Origin: Steromphala cineraria
Lineage: Eukaryota; Mollusca; Gastropoda; Trochida; Trochidae
Assembly: GCA_916613615.1 (NCBI GenBank)
Contig: OU744733.1
Span: 32,651,939 to 32,715,938, forward strand
DNA length: 64,000 nt
Direction: 5' to 3'
Part shown: in pieces, positions 1 through 11,545 of the stretch
Position numbering within the stretch: position 1 is the first letter of the stretch
Layout of the letters: each line of letters opens with the position of its first letter
Notes under the pieces: generated by a model
The model's database searches: none
The model's input: the letters and a program-made list of their open reading frames with translations, nothing else
What the model was told of the DNA's origin: nothing
Translations under genes and position numbers: made by a program

Positions 1-536
1 TATATTTTTAAAATGTATTTGCATGTTTCACAAGAGGTGATATTGCTTACAGAGTCAAAAACAAGGACAATCATAGAACTCGAAATGTCTTGTAAGTTGA
101 CACCTTCACCCTTTTTTGGCATTTGTTATAGATTTAATTGATTAGGGAGTATTCGGGTCAGTGATATTGGAATTCATATTTAAGTTATATTTTCACAAGT
201 GTGGTAACAAAAGCATTACTAATAACTATAAACCAGCTCCCCGTAGCTGTACTTGTCCGAGATAGTTGAATATGCAGTTACATGTAGGTGAATACATTTA
301 GAAATGCTGCACAGTTTAGTATGCAAAAGAGGATTTTGAGCATACAAATGACACATTTACACAACATAGAAACTACACGTCCAAAGTTGCATTAGATTTT
401 AGAAATTAGTGTTCGATCTTGAGTTTTGAGAGGAACAAAGAATTGCAAAATTTATGCAAATGATGGCCTAAAACATGCAAAAACAAATCTACATATACAA
501 TGTAATAGTCATTTCAAGTGGCAAGTTTTATCCAAT

Positions 537-1028
537 CTAACGTTTAGGAACAGAATGATAACAATGGATATGATTAATGTAAATGTGTGACTGAAACAAA
601 CACAAGCACATCGACACATCATAGTGATAAAATATCTCAAGTTCCATTCGGATAAGAAGTAAGAGCGTTATGATCCAACCTAAAAATGTGACGAACGGGA
701 AAAGTCCGCAAATGCTGCACGGACGATAAATTTGTAAAATATAATTCATCAAGGCATGGATAGCCTGAGGAAAAATACCAAATTGTGTTTTCGCATCCAC
801 AACAGTTTCTGAGAAAATGGTTCCTTTTAACTCGGACGGACGAATGGACACGTTGATTTCGTTTCGTAGCGAGGGATTAAATGTTTTAAGAATCATGTTT
901 TTAAATGTCATTATATTCATATGTCCATTCGTGCTTGCTCCGGTGATGCAGTATAAATTATCATTCGTTTCGTTCAAAATGGCAGTGTAATATTTAGTTG
1001 CGTGATGATTAAACTTAATATGATGAGT
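537..1028 (-). CDS. Unassigned open frame, possible exon of a divergent membrane-protein gene
   Basis: A minus-strand frame stays open for about 163 codons between stops (upstream TAA at 1029-1031), long for this AT-rich DNA. It encodes two N-glycosylation sequons (N-E-T early, N-V-S about 40 residues later), then a strong membrane-span-like stretch (ICGLFPFVTFLGWIITLLLL) and a polar tail. That order fits an extracellular loop followed by a transmembrane helix. The opening (FNHHA...ILNETNDNLY) loosely recalls the FNxxA...LN motif of ABCA-type transporter extracellular loops, but the match is too short to name the family. There is no clear ATG; the frame has internal ATGs and a moderate AG acceptor near 1014. 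It may be chance. No other exon of such a gene was found in 1-2600. Confidence 0.25.
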   Translation of the reverse strand, partial: THHIKFNHHATKYYTAILNETNDNLYCITGASTNGHMNIMTFKNMILKTFNPSLRNEINVSIRPSELKGTIFSETVVDAKTQFGIFPQAIHALMNYILQIYRPCSICGLFPFVTFLGWIITLLLLIRMELEIFYHYDVSMCLCLFQSHIYINHIHCYHSVPKR

Positions 1029-1611
1029 TTAACTGTATTCCTAAAAGTCCAACCAAACAAAAGACACAATCAGGAAACATTGGAAGTTTATGTTAGCTAA
1101 CAGAGGCAAAAAGGTCAAAATTGCCTTTTTTCATTTGCATTCTCTTTTGACTTATTCAAAAGCAAGAAGATGAGGTTAACGTATTCTCGTTGGCTCTCGT
1201 GAGATCTCGTGGGACGTTTCATTGATCCAGACATAGGTTTTGACTGTCATGATTATCAGCTCTGCTTCACTGTCAGGCTCTGTATATGTACGTAGACGTG
1301 CTAAGAGATTTGACGCAGTGCAGGGCTTTAGGGAATTATGGTAATACGAAAGCTTTTTCACAATATAGATGAAAATGAGATTACCCTAAAGCATCCAAGA
1401 CTTTCTTCTATCATGTGAACAGACGAGATCTATTTCAAAGTAGTTTCTGAATAGTTTTTTTCTGAAGCTTGTTTATACAATCCACAAACTCTTAACCAGT
1501 GTTGAGTTCTCGACATCAAATAGTTTTCGGAGACATTATTGATATATATGATATCAATTATATAATTTTATTTGAAAACGCCTTTATGTAATATTTAAAT
1601 TTATTACCCTT

Positions 1612-1918
1612 AGGGTGGAAAATAAGTGGTGACATATTTTCAATATGAGTCCACATATCACGTTTGCCTAGCAACGACTGTTGTAGCGCAAGTTACCGTA
1701 TTTTTTCGCCTGTGAAAGTCATAACATCATTGTTCGTGACGTCACTGTAGCCAGCCGTCGCAAGGTAAGCGGCCATTTCTTGGATATATCTACCATGGTA
1801 AAATGGAATAGAATCGGTAATAAAGAAATTATTACCCTCGGAAGTGTGTCATATGACTTTTACCAAACTCGTTCAAATTTGTGTATAACCCTTGCTCTCG
1901 CTCGGGTAATACAACAAT
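1612..1918. repeat. Palindrome-type interspersed repeat, copy 1 (TATTACCC ends)
   Basis: This block of unlike composition starts with TTATTACCCTTAGGGTGG and ends with CTTGCTCTCGCTCGGGTAAT. It contains GTGACGTCAC at 1736-1745. Its right portion (about 1808-1918) recurs, diverged, at 36908-37004, including TCGGTAATAAAGA and the CCCTTGCTCTCGCTCGGTTAATAC end. Terminal GGTAATA / TATTACC words suggest a non-autonomous DNA element, but no target duplication was established. Confidence 0.5.
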
Positions 1919-3188
1919 TCACACTCTTTAAAAAGACATAAGAAACATAGAAATGATCGTTATAAACAAATCCCAAAATATTGGTGCAATACAATTTCGA
2001 ATGAAAGTTATCAACAGGTTAAAACTGTGTGTGAACGAGTTATATACATATGACATATCTCTCCTATGGTTATCTATAATGTTATCTATACCGGTAAATA
2101 TGTCACAGTTTTGATTCTTTGCACCTTCGCGTCTCCAAGAAAACAGATTTTCGGGTTTTATCAAATAAATAATGAAATAAATGAATGATTATATACTAAT
2201 CTTATAGAAACTAATGGCGTAAATCCTGTAAGAGTGAGCATTATGAATTTCTCACATACCTTATATCACTTCAAACTTAGGTTAACAACATATATGCAAG
2301 TCTTTTGTTGTATAGATTACATTAACGTTTAAAATTGTTTTCCACGTGGTTCGTCAACTCAGATCGTGTAACAATAAATTGAAAAATATACCGTTAGTGT
2401 AAAGAAAAAGTTGTTTTCTATGGTGTTTTTGACAAAATCAATGAACATTTTATTAAGACCATTCGATCATTTTCTCAGTCTTATTTATTCTTGTGTAACA
2501 TATTAGTAAGAAAACAATAAAAACATTCACATAGAGCCAAAATGTGCATAACAGTCTCTTACAACTGATGGTGTTCATAATTGACCAGATTGCATAAATT
2601 TTCAAATTCAATATTTATATTTGCAAGGTAATTTAATTACCGCATGAGGGTTAAGCCTACACACTTAAACAAATCACGCTATAGAGGCCGCGAGACGCGT
2701 TTGTTATCGGAAATCATCGACATTCGGAAGCGATCGACCAAACAGCGATCTCTTCACTGGTTTCAACTTTCGCGTCGCTTGTGATTTCGAGGCGTTACGG
2801 AATCCCGAAATTGTTTTGACGCAATCGATAAACAAACTGTTCTCACAAACTCCGACCCTCCTTCGTTGAACACTGCAAACCTTCGTCAGTTAAGCGTGTG
2901 AAATTATCCGTCTCTTTAAACGTTATTGTATTTATCTATTAAGCCGAGCGTTCCCTGCCAATAGCCTTTGTGCTGATGGTAAACTAGAAGCTTAGACCCC
3001 CAACTATCTTTATACTTTCAAACGGGCCGGTTACGGCTTTCGGGCTGGTAATGATAACTAATTAAGTTGTAAAGACTCGACCACAAGCCATAGAAAAGAC
3101 TTGCGGTGCATCTAGGAGACAGGTATTCGCTCAGCGCCGAGGGTCGGGAGGGCATTAGCGGGAGGGAAAAAGGAAACTGTGGTGCGTG

Positions 3189-3196
3189 TGACGTCA
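3189..3196. promoter_or_regulatory. Consensus cAMP response element (TGACGTCA)
   Basis: A perfect palindromic CRE octamer, in the context GTGTGACGTCACAG, lies 388 bp upstream of the adenylyl cyclase start codon in the GC-rich presumed promoter. CREs of this form bind CREB/ATF proteins, and promoter-proximal copies are the functional kind in animals. Its occupancy here is inference; the sequence match is exact. Confidence 0.6.
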
Positions 3197-3522
3197 CAGT
3201 GTCTATTTTAGTCAGCGCTTCTAGGTCCGCAGCCTCTGCAGTGTGTTTCTGTATTGCAACTAAACCCGCACAATGAACTCTCGCCAGTGAAGCTTTATAT
3301 CGACTGTCTCTGGACTCCTTCAAAACAGCTTCATGGACGGAGAGCCTGTTGCATGTGGAAATCATGCTGGCTGCCTTATCGTCTGCTTCAGTCAAACCGG
3401 TCGTCTGCCTCACAGCACACACGTCTGTGGGTGAAGGCAACAAAGAGACCGGGTGAAAGCTTCGGAGAACTTTCTTCGTGACTGCAAACTTTGAAGCAGG
3501 CTAGTTGGTGATAATACTCGAG

Positions 3523-3534
3523 ATGGATACGTGA
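3523..3534 (+). other. Upstream ORF 1 (3 codons plus stop)
   Basis: ATG GAT ACG TGA, in the presumed 5' leader, 50 nt before the main ATG. It encodes Met-Asp-Thr then stop, with G at -3 and G at +4. It would act only if transcription starts upstream of 3523, which is likely but not shown. Confidence 0.45.
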
Positions 3535-3541
3535 CTGGAGT

Positions 3542-3571
3542 ATGGATACGTACTTTGAGGATACTGTTTGA
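3542..3571 (+). other. Upstream ORF 2 (9 codons plus stop)
   Basis: This uORF reads MDTYFEDTV-stop. It begins with the same ATGGATACGT decamer as uORF 1 and ends 13 nt before the main ATG, in a different frame. A uORF ending this close to a start codon usually lowers, or makes conditional, initiation at the main ATG. That effect is inference. Confidence 0.45.
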
Positions 3572-3584
3572 GTGAAACTTCAAA

Positions 3585-4160
3585 ATGGAGAATACCCCTA
3601 TGATAAAGTCGTCTCGAAGACCAGCGGTTCGACGCCTTATAAGCCGGTATCACTTTAGTTGTGATGAGTTGGAACTTCTTTATGGGAGATATGTGTACAA
3701 ACTTCAACAGGCATCGCTTGGATACTTCTTATGTCTGTTTATCCTTCTCTCTCTTTGTTTGGCAATCTTGGATTTCGTCTACGCCGAAAATTTTACAGTA
3801 GTGGGGCTTTATCTATCTGTACAGTTCACAGTGTTTGTGATTTTGATGATCTTGATTAACACCCCGATTCTAAAAGAAATCCACTTTCCTATTGTCTGTT
3901 ACGTCGTCTTACTGCTAGTTGTTTGTTTCTCGATATCAGCGTTACCATTGGATTATGGCTTGGAGTTACCAAACAAGGCCCGTCCCGAAAAGAACATTGC
4001 TGACGGAGTATGGCAAACTGCCTATGTGATCTTTATGATATATGCTCTTATGCCTATACGATCTTTATTCGCCATAATTCTTGGATTCCTACTACCAGTT
4101 TTGCACCTTACTGTCTCTGCGTTCGTTGCCAACAGCCTCCCCTCGTTACTATGGCGACAG
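3585..4160 (+). CDS. ADCY1: Adenylyl cyclase type 1/rutabaga-like, coding exon 1 (residues 1-192)
   Basis: This exon encodes the cytosolic N-terminus and membrane spans 1-5 of a membrane adenylyl cyclase, which makes cAMP from ATP at the plasma membrane. The start is well fixed: ATG at 3585 has A at -3 and G at +4, and an in-frame TGA lies at 3573-3575. Hydrophobic spans fall near residues 46-66, 71-93, 101-119, 141-158 and 161-180, with an N-F-T glycosylation sequon at residue 69 in the first extracellular loop. The stretch GVWQ...YALMPIRSL (residues 141-161) resembles the same position of mammalian ADCY1 (GVWQ...YALLPVRSL), and the later exons agree best with ADCY1/rutabaga. The N-terminus before span 1 is only about 45 residues. 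The exon ends ...LLWRQ at a CAG|GTAGGT donor in phase 0. Assignment rests on remembered family sequences, not a search. Confidence 0.96.
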
Positions 4161-5470
4161 GTAGGTTTATTTTTTTCACTTCCTAAGCCTAGGCGGTTCG
4201 CTATCGGGCAACTAGGTTAAAATTAGCTCATTGATGCCACTTTCCAAGGATGACATGTGTTACTTATGTAATCGGAGTATAAGTACGTTTTGTTTATGCT
4301 GATAAATTTGATGCATCTTCAAAGGATCAGTCTTTCTTTCATCATATCTCATGTTTCCATATGAATTATGGATCAGTCATAGTCAGTACTTTGTCTTAAG
4401 ACTATTGATGTGTTTCCTGGATTGTAAGTAATGTTTGTAAGTAATAACATTGATGAACAAAAGTTCTCTGTTTGACAACTGAGACCTTAGTGTAGTTAAT
4501 GCAACATGCAGTTTTTAACAATATTTACGTTTGCTTAGAAAATATTTTCTTTTCTGAAAATAAACTTTGTTTTTCAGTATTGTTTGTAACAAGTCTGTCC
4601 CTCATTGGTGTTGCAGGTTGATCGTTAAACAATGCATTTTCAGGTCGTACATAAACATTTAATAGGGAGACACACTTGCTAAATAAGCTTGTTGAATATC
4701 TATGTACTCGTTGTTATCTTTAGGGTCATCAACAAATAATAAAATTGTTTTAGTTAATTATTGTTGACCATACAAAACAATGCCCAGTGTTTATAAGCAC
4801 TACATAAATATTGACCATAAAAGCTTTAATAATACACTCTATGTGTATTCTTGTTGAATGGGGTATAATGTGCCATAACCTTAAGTCGTTATTCTGTTAA
4901 GTCGAGGGTATTGGCAACAAGTTACATTATTAAAACGTTTTAACATTCTTTGAATATGGATTCAAGTAGAAATATTAGACTTATAAAATAAGTAATTTGA
5001 TTCACGATATGACCTAAAAATGTTGTTTGTTTCAGTATGACCATTTAGCACTTTATTTCCTATTTCAAATTATAAGCGAATTTTGTTTTGAACTGCTAAA
5101 GCAACCGAATGACATCACATAATGAAACGATTACATCCTTTCTGTAAAGGTTATGCTGTTGAACTAAGTTTTTTTTCATTGATATTATCAACAATAATCA
5201 TCTTGATATTTATATATATTTAAGCAAGACCGTTGTTTAGTACCCTTAATAAATTCGTTCTAGTAATCTATATTTATCATTAACCTGCCATGCCCAAACA
5301 TACATAACATATGATAATGAATAATTGTATTATATTCTTAATTTCTGTCATTTGAAAGATAATATACTTAATTTCAGTCTGTGATTGAGTCTTACTATAT
5401 CAAACACACACATTGATACGTACAAGTTGTGAGATTTGATACAAAGGCCTTCCCAATTCGTTCATTACAA
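4161..5470. other. Intron 1, start: no recognised element
   Basis: AT-rich, with no frame showing family features. I see no repeat with defined ends here. Confidence 0.5.
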
Positions 5471-5479
5471 TTATTCGAA

Positions 5480-5561
5480 AGGGACAGTAGCACGTTTTTA
5501 GGGGGAATCAGTGCAAAATTGAAAATATAAGGGAAAATCAAATAAACGTGCTACTGTCCCT
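5480..5561. mobile_element. TTAA-flanked MITE family K1, deleted copy a
   Basis: The ends are AGGGACAGTAGCACGTTTTT and its complement. The 3' end is followed by TTAA (5562-5565); the 5' flank is degenerate (CGAA). Only 82 bp remain of a full length near 350 bp, so the interior has been lost. Confidence 0.8.
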
Positions 5562-5924
5562 TTAAAGACTTAGTCACAGTCTTGATTTGAGCCTTTAGTG
5601 CTAGAACGTCCGGATCCTTAAAGGGGCAGTAGCAAGTTAATCCATGCGATTCCTTTTACTAACAAAAAATGAATTAAAGGTGTTCACACAAAAATGGCCG
5701 TCAATGGATTTTATGTGAATCGTCATACTTTCTCCTCTGACTATGGATGATTGGCTTGTGTAATGAGATTTTTAACACTGTCAAAATATTACATTTAGCA
5801 TTAATGTACAATTATCAATGCAAAATTGAAAACATAGAGAAAAAAACAAAAAACGTGCTACTGCCCCTTTAAAGACTTAGTCAGTCTCGATTTGAGCCTT
5901 TAGTGCTAGAACGTCCGGATCCTG
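5562..5924. repeat. Local direct duplication of a 56-57 bp flank around a MITE
   Basis: The sequence from TTAAAGACTTAGTC to AACGTCCGGATCCT occurs at 5562-5618 and again at 5869-5924 with few differences. MITE copy b lies between the two. This is best read as tandem duplication of a MITE plus its right flank, followed by internal loss in the left copy. Confidence 0.8.
5622..5868. mobile_element. TTAA-flanked MITE family K1, copy b
   Basis: A 247-bp element with ends AGGGGCAGTAGCA and GTGCTACTGCCCCT, flanked on both sides by TTAA (5618-5621 and 5869-5872). The interior matches copies c and e, for example CCATGCGATTCCTTTT and ATTGGCTTGTGTAATGAGAT. The orientation matches copy e. See copy c for classification. 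Confidence 0.88.
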
Positions 5925-5929
5925 AAGGT

Positions 5930-8900
5930 ATTGAAAGGTACAAGGGTATGCTGATTGCTTTGATGCCAGAATATCGCAGACATTTTGAATATCCAGTTAT
6001 CCCCTGAAGCAGTATGGTGGCCACATGCATGCTATAACCTAGAGCAATAGACTCACATTCTGGTCCCTTTTGGAGCTCTTATTGCTGTTGTTAATTCTTC
6101 TTCGGGTTGTAGGAGACAGGTGAAATTTTTGAAATTGGTTGGAATATTTATTTTTAACTAAAAACGAGCATTTGATACAGTTAAGTTTCTTTGTAAGCAA
6201 GGCTAGGAGATTCGAACATAGTCTTTACTTTATTGTTTCCAAAATAATGTTTTCTTCATATCAATTTCTTGATCATGCAGTGTGTGTATTTTGTAAATCT
6301 AAACTTGATGAATGAGGACCTAGACTGTGTTAGAGACTCTTATTTGGAGCAGGAAAGAAAAACATTCAGCTCAGTCGAGAAAAGCTCTACATTATCTAAT
6401 AAAAGAAAACAAATTGCGACGTCTTATAGGTAATGTTTACAATTTATATGTGTTGTGGTTTTCGTCATTTTCAATGATTGGTATCTTAGCATTCAAAAGA
6501 AATTTATCAAACTATTTTTAGTCAGTTAAATGGAATACAAAAAAGCGTAGTAACAGTGTCACCTGAACACGAAAGTTAACATGATAACTTAAGTAGTTAA
6601 GTCAGATAACATGATTTGCACATACTGTTATGATGACTCAACACTACTTAACAATGTTACTGACCTATCCGACTAGAATTTATTATGTATACATCATACC
6701 ATCGGTCGAGGACGGAACCCCTGCTGACAGCCATTATTATGATTAAAACGTCTGCACTTGTGTTCAGATTTAGATAAGACTTGTATGTTATTAAGACAAT
6801 TTTATCACTTCATCCTTTAATCGCCTGTCCAATTATGATACTATCATGGATATATTCAAAATGCTCACAGGCTTCCTGGTCAAACTTAACACAAATACTT
6901 ACATGTATTTGTAACTGCGGCGTTTGCAAGTCTATATGTATGTTCAGATAGTGCTGCTTCATGACTGGAGCCTTTAATGCATGATTTTCTTAATGCAAAT
7001 ATGAAATGGAAAACCCCAGGAAACGGAAAAGTATAAATGAAGGGACAGTAACTATATCCAATATTTCATGAACTACATTTTAGTATAATGTTCAATCTGT
7101 TGTTTACTTTAACTTACGATGTCTCGTGTCAAGGTATTTATACGTAGTGTTCTTATAGCGACTATAGCAAGTCTAGATGTTCCCATTACGTGACTGGTTC
7201 TCCTCATGTTTATTTCCAGCGCTACTGTTGGCAATTAAGGAGACTAGGCTGTTAAAAGTTTCCTTCTGAACAAATTAGATCACAATTATTTATGTTGCAA
7301 TCATGAAATAAAATACTATAAAACCTTCTGTTCAATCAAATCAAACGTCTGAATTGCCATTTTTTCAACCTTTCCCTTCTATTGCCCCTTAAATCCTTCA
7401 ACAAAGTATTGAAGTTCTTATTGAAGAACTACCTTATTAATCGAGTTTTTTTGCTGAGGCATTAATATATATATTACTAATGAGATCTCCTGTAATAAAT
7501 TGAATTGAATTTAGATTATGGATACACTTTATTCAAACATATTAAACGGTGGAAAAAAACAAATGAACAAAAAGGTGAAGAGAAATGGGTTTCAAACTTT
7601 TTAGACGTTTACCTTTTCTGTATCATTTTATGAGTTTACAAATTAGTTTACAATTTGGAACCATGCCTGAATGAAAAGGAATTGAGAAATTTAGACAGTG
7701 CATGCACACGTCTATCTAATTCTTGCTCAATATCCTTCCCATAGAATCAGTCCACGCGGAAGCGTGATCCTAAAGCAATTTCCCCAAACGGAGGTTTAAA
7801 TTTAATTGATTCAATTTCCCCCAAAACTCGGTCTCTACCACACGCCATTGGAGACTAAATCAGTTTCACTTTACTAATTAATGTATCCAAGGGCGAAGCC
7901 GATGTTTTATTACGTTGGATGCAATGCTATGACGCAATAAACTGCAAGAACATGCCGTATCTTGCTGTTAAGGAAGTTTATGACTTTGTCTTGCTGTTAA
8001 GAACGTTAATAGCTGTGTTTGCTCTTCAACTAGGTTTAGCCAGAAATCTTTAAGCCATTTCCCAGGTGACCCAAGTTGGACTAAAAAGCGCCACGGCTCA
8101 TCTGCACCTGACCATTACGTAATTGGTCGTGACATTGGAGTTACGTTTCTCTGCGATATCAATCTGGCACGTCTAATCGGTATTAATTAATTTGTTCATA
8201 TATAAGGAAAAGGACGACTGATCACTAATATTGCAAGGAGCCTCAGCGAATATTGGTAAAAAGGCTGATTTTCTCTCGAGTTTCGGAGCATGTTTGTAAA
8301 AAGTTATTCAACCTAAAAAAAAAATTATATAAATCTAAAAATGTCAAATGTAAAAATGACATAGAATGGAAAATAATAGGTTGATGATATGTTTTTTATC
8401 ATTTTTATGCTTTTAATATTTCTGAACACATTTTGTCAGCAATGTTTTTGTTTCTGAAAAAGCCCTTCCATTCTACGGCTGTGGTATGAATTTCAAACTT
8501 CTCCTAAGAAGTATGATGATAATGACTTATTTCTCTTCAAAGACCCTATCTTCTCTTCCTCCTTTTCCTACAAAGGCCTTTTGTCCTTAAAAAGTGCAAA
8601 GTTCTTAAAGAATTCAAAGGAATAGGTTTGTACGAAAGAACACTTCTTCACTGTGCTTCTAAAGCGCTGACACACCCTTGTACCAGTTTAATATAAGTAC
8701 GGAAGTGCGCATCAATTTGATTTGGAGCAGTTTCCTGTAAAGAACAAAGACGCACTCAAAGGAAACTATACATACGTTGTTCATTATTGTGGCTGACAAC
8801 TATACCATTATAGTAGCCTTATAGATGTATAAATATGATCGTATATACACCATGTGTGGAATATCTCTAAAATTAAATAAAAGCCTAAGCAAGTCTATAA

Positions 8901-10480
8901 TAAGGCTTGAATGCTCAATTTTAAGCTGAAAATGAAGAAATCTCAGTCTCCTTTTCATTATATTTATTCCTTTTTTTCAAATTTCAGTTTAAAAAAAAAA
9001 AATCATTTCAGAGTCTAATTGTTAGACTTATCTCTTGTATACATTGTCCTCAATTATATCGTAAAGCGATTTACGAAAATACGGATATATTCTCGATAAA
9101 ATATAAATAATATTCGTGGGCTTTTTCATAGTCTTTTAAAATATATTCTCTATATCTCCTTTTAAAAACTAATCTATGACAAAAACAACCTTTAGTTATA
9201 AATTATTGGTTTGAAATGGTCCAAGCAGTGTATGAATATGAAGTCAGCTTGTGAGATAACCAACCCAAAGGAGGTACATGTATGTAGTAAACCATAACGG
9301 TAACATTAAAGGGAATGCTCAAAAAGATACAAACACGGACAGACCTTATTGCATTCACTGACTGAGACTATAACAATGAATTTGCGTCATATCATGAGCA
9401 CAGCATGATAGATCAGACGTTGTAATAACCATATGTTGGTAAAGGATTTTATTCGTGAGATTAAGATGATGTAATGACGGAAATCATCATGACAACTACA
9501 ACGAAGACGCTGACAACAACGACGATGACGACATGATTGTGATTCCATTGTTATTAAACATGATGAAATTGAACATGGCTGCATGATACGTCAGTTTTAT
9601 ATTACTACCTATAAATCGCACTGTTAACGGTTAACAGACTGCACTAAGTGTCCTTGGTAAATATTTATTCATTACTGACCTTAACACAGTATCATGAAGA
9701 CAAATCAGGAGTTGTAAAGGTCATCTTCATCTTTATCGTCATTCTTCTATGACCGACGGCGCTTAGGCATAACCACTTAGCGGGTAATTGGGGAATATCA
9801 TCATTTACCTTACCCCATTACCACGACAAATAACAGCTACCCGCAACAGAGCCGTAGGTTATCAATTCACACTTCGGGCGATAAGTTAGTCTTAGGCAGC
9901 CCTTAACATGCTTATCTAATGACAGTGTTATCGGACATGTCAGTTTCACGATATAATTGACAGTTGGATCAAGACAGCTTATCATTCGATGACGGGTCGT
10001 GCCGGTCAGGGATGGACACTCGGACATGTGAATTAACTGACCAGTCCGAAGGGAAATGACCATTAATGCATTGATCTGTACATCTGTTTGAGGAAATCTG
10101 CGCAGAATATATTTAAATTGATTTTATTGATTGTTGTATATATATATATATATATATATATATTGGGGTTTTTAGAGCACCAAAGCAAACATTTAATAAT
10201 TAATTTGATCGAATACAATGCACTTGTTTACATTCTTAGCCCAGAAATATTACATCAAAGACGGGCCCTGTTTTGTGTGAACGAATTTCGAAGGGAGGAT
10301 GTTGTTGATATTTTACTTTTCTAATTTATATGTTTACCAACATATTTCACGTTAACTGTGTCTGTCCGGCACTGTCTTCAGTCCTTCTTCATGGCTGTGC
10401 ATTAGAAGCCTTTATACAATCTAGGTCCTAATTCTGAAAATCCATATAACAAGCCTAAAGAAATGAAAAAATACAAACGA
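5930..10480. other. Intron 1 segment without a recognised element
   Basis: AT-rich intron sequence. Short homopolymers and a (TA)n run at about 10138-10163 are present. Open frames here have no family features. I see no element with defined ends. Confidence 0.45.
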
Positions 10481-10487
10481 AGGTACA

Positions 10488-10631
10488 AATATTCCTCCTT
10501 TCGTTCCAAACTTAAAACCCACCTCTTCCAGACGTCTTTCGAACTTTGAACTGTCGACTGTAGCGCTTTGAGCATACATATGTGTGGATATATGCGCTTT
10601 AGAAATGTCCTATTATTATTATTATTATTAA
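10488..10631 (+). mobile_element. 3' end of a LINE (5'-truncated)
   Basis: The short frame SSFRSKLKTHLFQTSFEL-stop (10493-10549) is the typical C-terminus of CR1/L2/RTE-type non-LTR reverse transcriptase ORFs (SSFKxxLKTHLF). It is followed by a 3' tail, AGCGCTTTGAGCATA...GGATATATGCGCTTTAGAAA, and an (ATT)n run. The same tail, slightly diverged, ends the MetaSINE at 37150-37420, which fits a LINE/SINE pair sharing the sequence recognised by the reverse transcriptase. The sequence upstream of 10488 is not LINE-like, as expected of 5' truncation. Confidence 0.75.
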
Positions 10632-11449
10632 ATATTACAGAAACTGAATTTTCATCTTCAGTGTCTTAAACCTGCATTTATGATAAAATGCCAAAAGATC
10701 TGTCTACAGAGTGCAGAATTCGAGTCCCACCTTATCTTTCCAAGAAAATCCAAAATGAAATATATTTTTTAATTCTATTCTAGTACTTCTTGAATGTAAA
10801 CGGAACTCTATTATAAAAAAAGTGTTCCCTTAATGCAGTAAAACTAAAGGTAAAAATGTAACTTGGCCTTTTTACACTTATAACGTCAACGCAGTATGAC
10901 GAAATGGTCATAAATGACGTGATTTGAAATAAGTCCATTCGAAAATAATTTCCTTGCTTGAAGTTTCCAGGAAAGCATTGTGCCTGACATTTGACGTGTC
11001 CGTCAAGTGATTTCCGTCCAATCAGGGTCTGCCAATTATAAGATCACGTCTCGCTATCTGTCAGTTAGGGGCCCAATGTGATGAACGAATTAACGCTAAT
11101 CTCCTTAATCTTCTTAATCCCCCATCTATTTAATTACATTATCGACGAAAAGTCACCGAGTGATAACATTTGTCCAGCGAGAGTTAAAGAACGGAAATGA
11201 AAAGCGACTGGGTCTAATTCAGTGTAGGAATCGGAAGGAATCGCTGTTGTCAATTCTGTTACTTACATCCCAAATGTATTGACTGAATGAATTAAGTAAG
11301 GCCAGGTGTAGTGGATGAATACAAGAACCAATTGCAGAAAATTTTCTAAGATTTAGTTTGAATTTCATACTGTTAATTTTTAGCATGGGATTTTATAAAC
11401 GCAAATTACATCTGACTTCTTTGATGGGCATTCTAGAAGTTGCGATGAT

Positions 11450-11545
11450 GAAGAAGATGATTTTATGGATATACAACTTCTTTTTTCAAGTTTGAAAACT
11501 TGAATAAAGAAGTTGTATATCCATAAAATTGCATTTATCTTCTTC
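11450..11545. mobile_element. Hairpin (foldback) element H1
   Basis: The inverted arms are centred on TTTTATGGATATACAACTTC at 11461-11480 and its exact complement at 11511-11530, extended outward by AAGAAGAT / ATCTTCTT. The 14-mer CAAATTACATCTGA is present at 11402-11415 and again at 11545-11558, just outside the hairpin, possibly a long target duplication. Confidence 0.7.

Larger units (their letters stand above)
2660..3584 (+). promoter_or_regulatory. Promoter / 5' leader region of the adenylyl cyclase gene
   Basis: The AT-rich DNA changes near 2660 to clearly GC-richer sequence with many CpG dinucleotides (for example 2681-2800 and 3020-3480), which continues to the start codon. This is the expected position and look of an invertebrate promoter and 5' untranslated leader. 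It contains a perfect CRE octamer (3189-3196) and two uORFs (3523-3534, 3542-3571). No convincing TATA box was seen, and the transcription start cannot be set from sequence. Open frames on both strands at 3018-3481 lie in this GC-rich patch and show no protein family features, so they are not called as genes. Confidence 0.6.

Noticed and set aside
3018..3481. Overlapping open frames on both strands in the GC-rich promoter region (141 and 75 codons)
   Set aside because: Stops are rare in GC-rich sequence. Neither translation shows family features, and the region is better explained as promoter and 5' leader.
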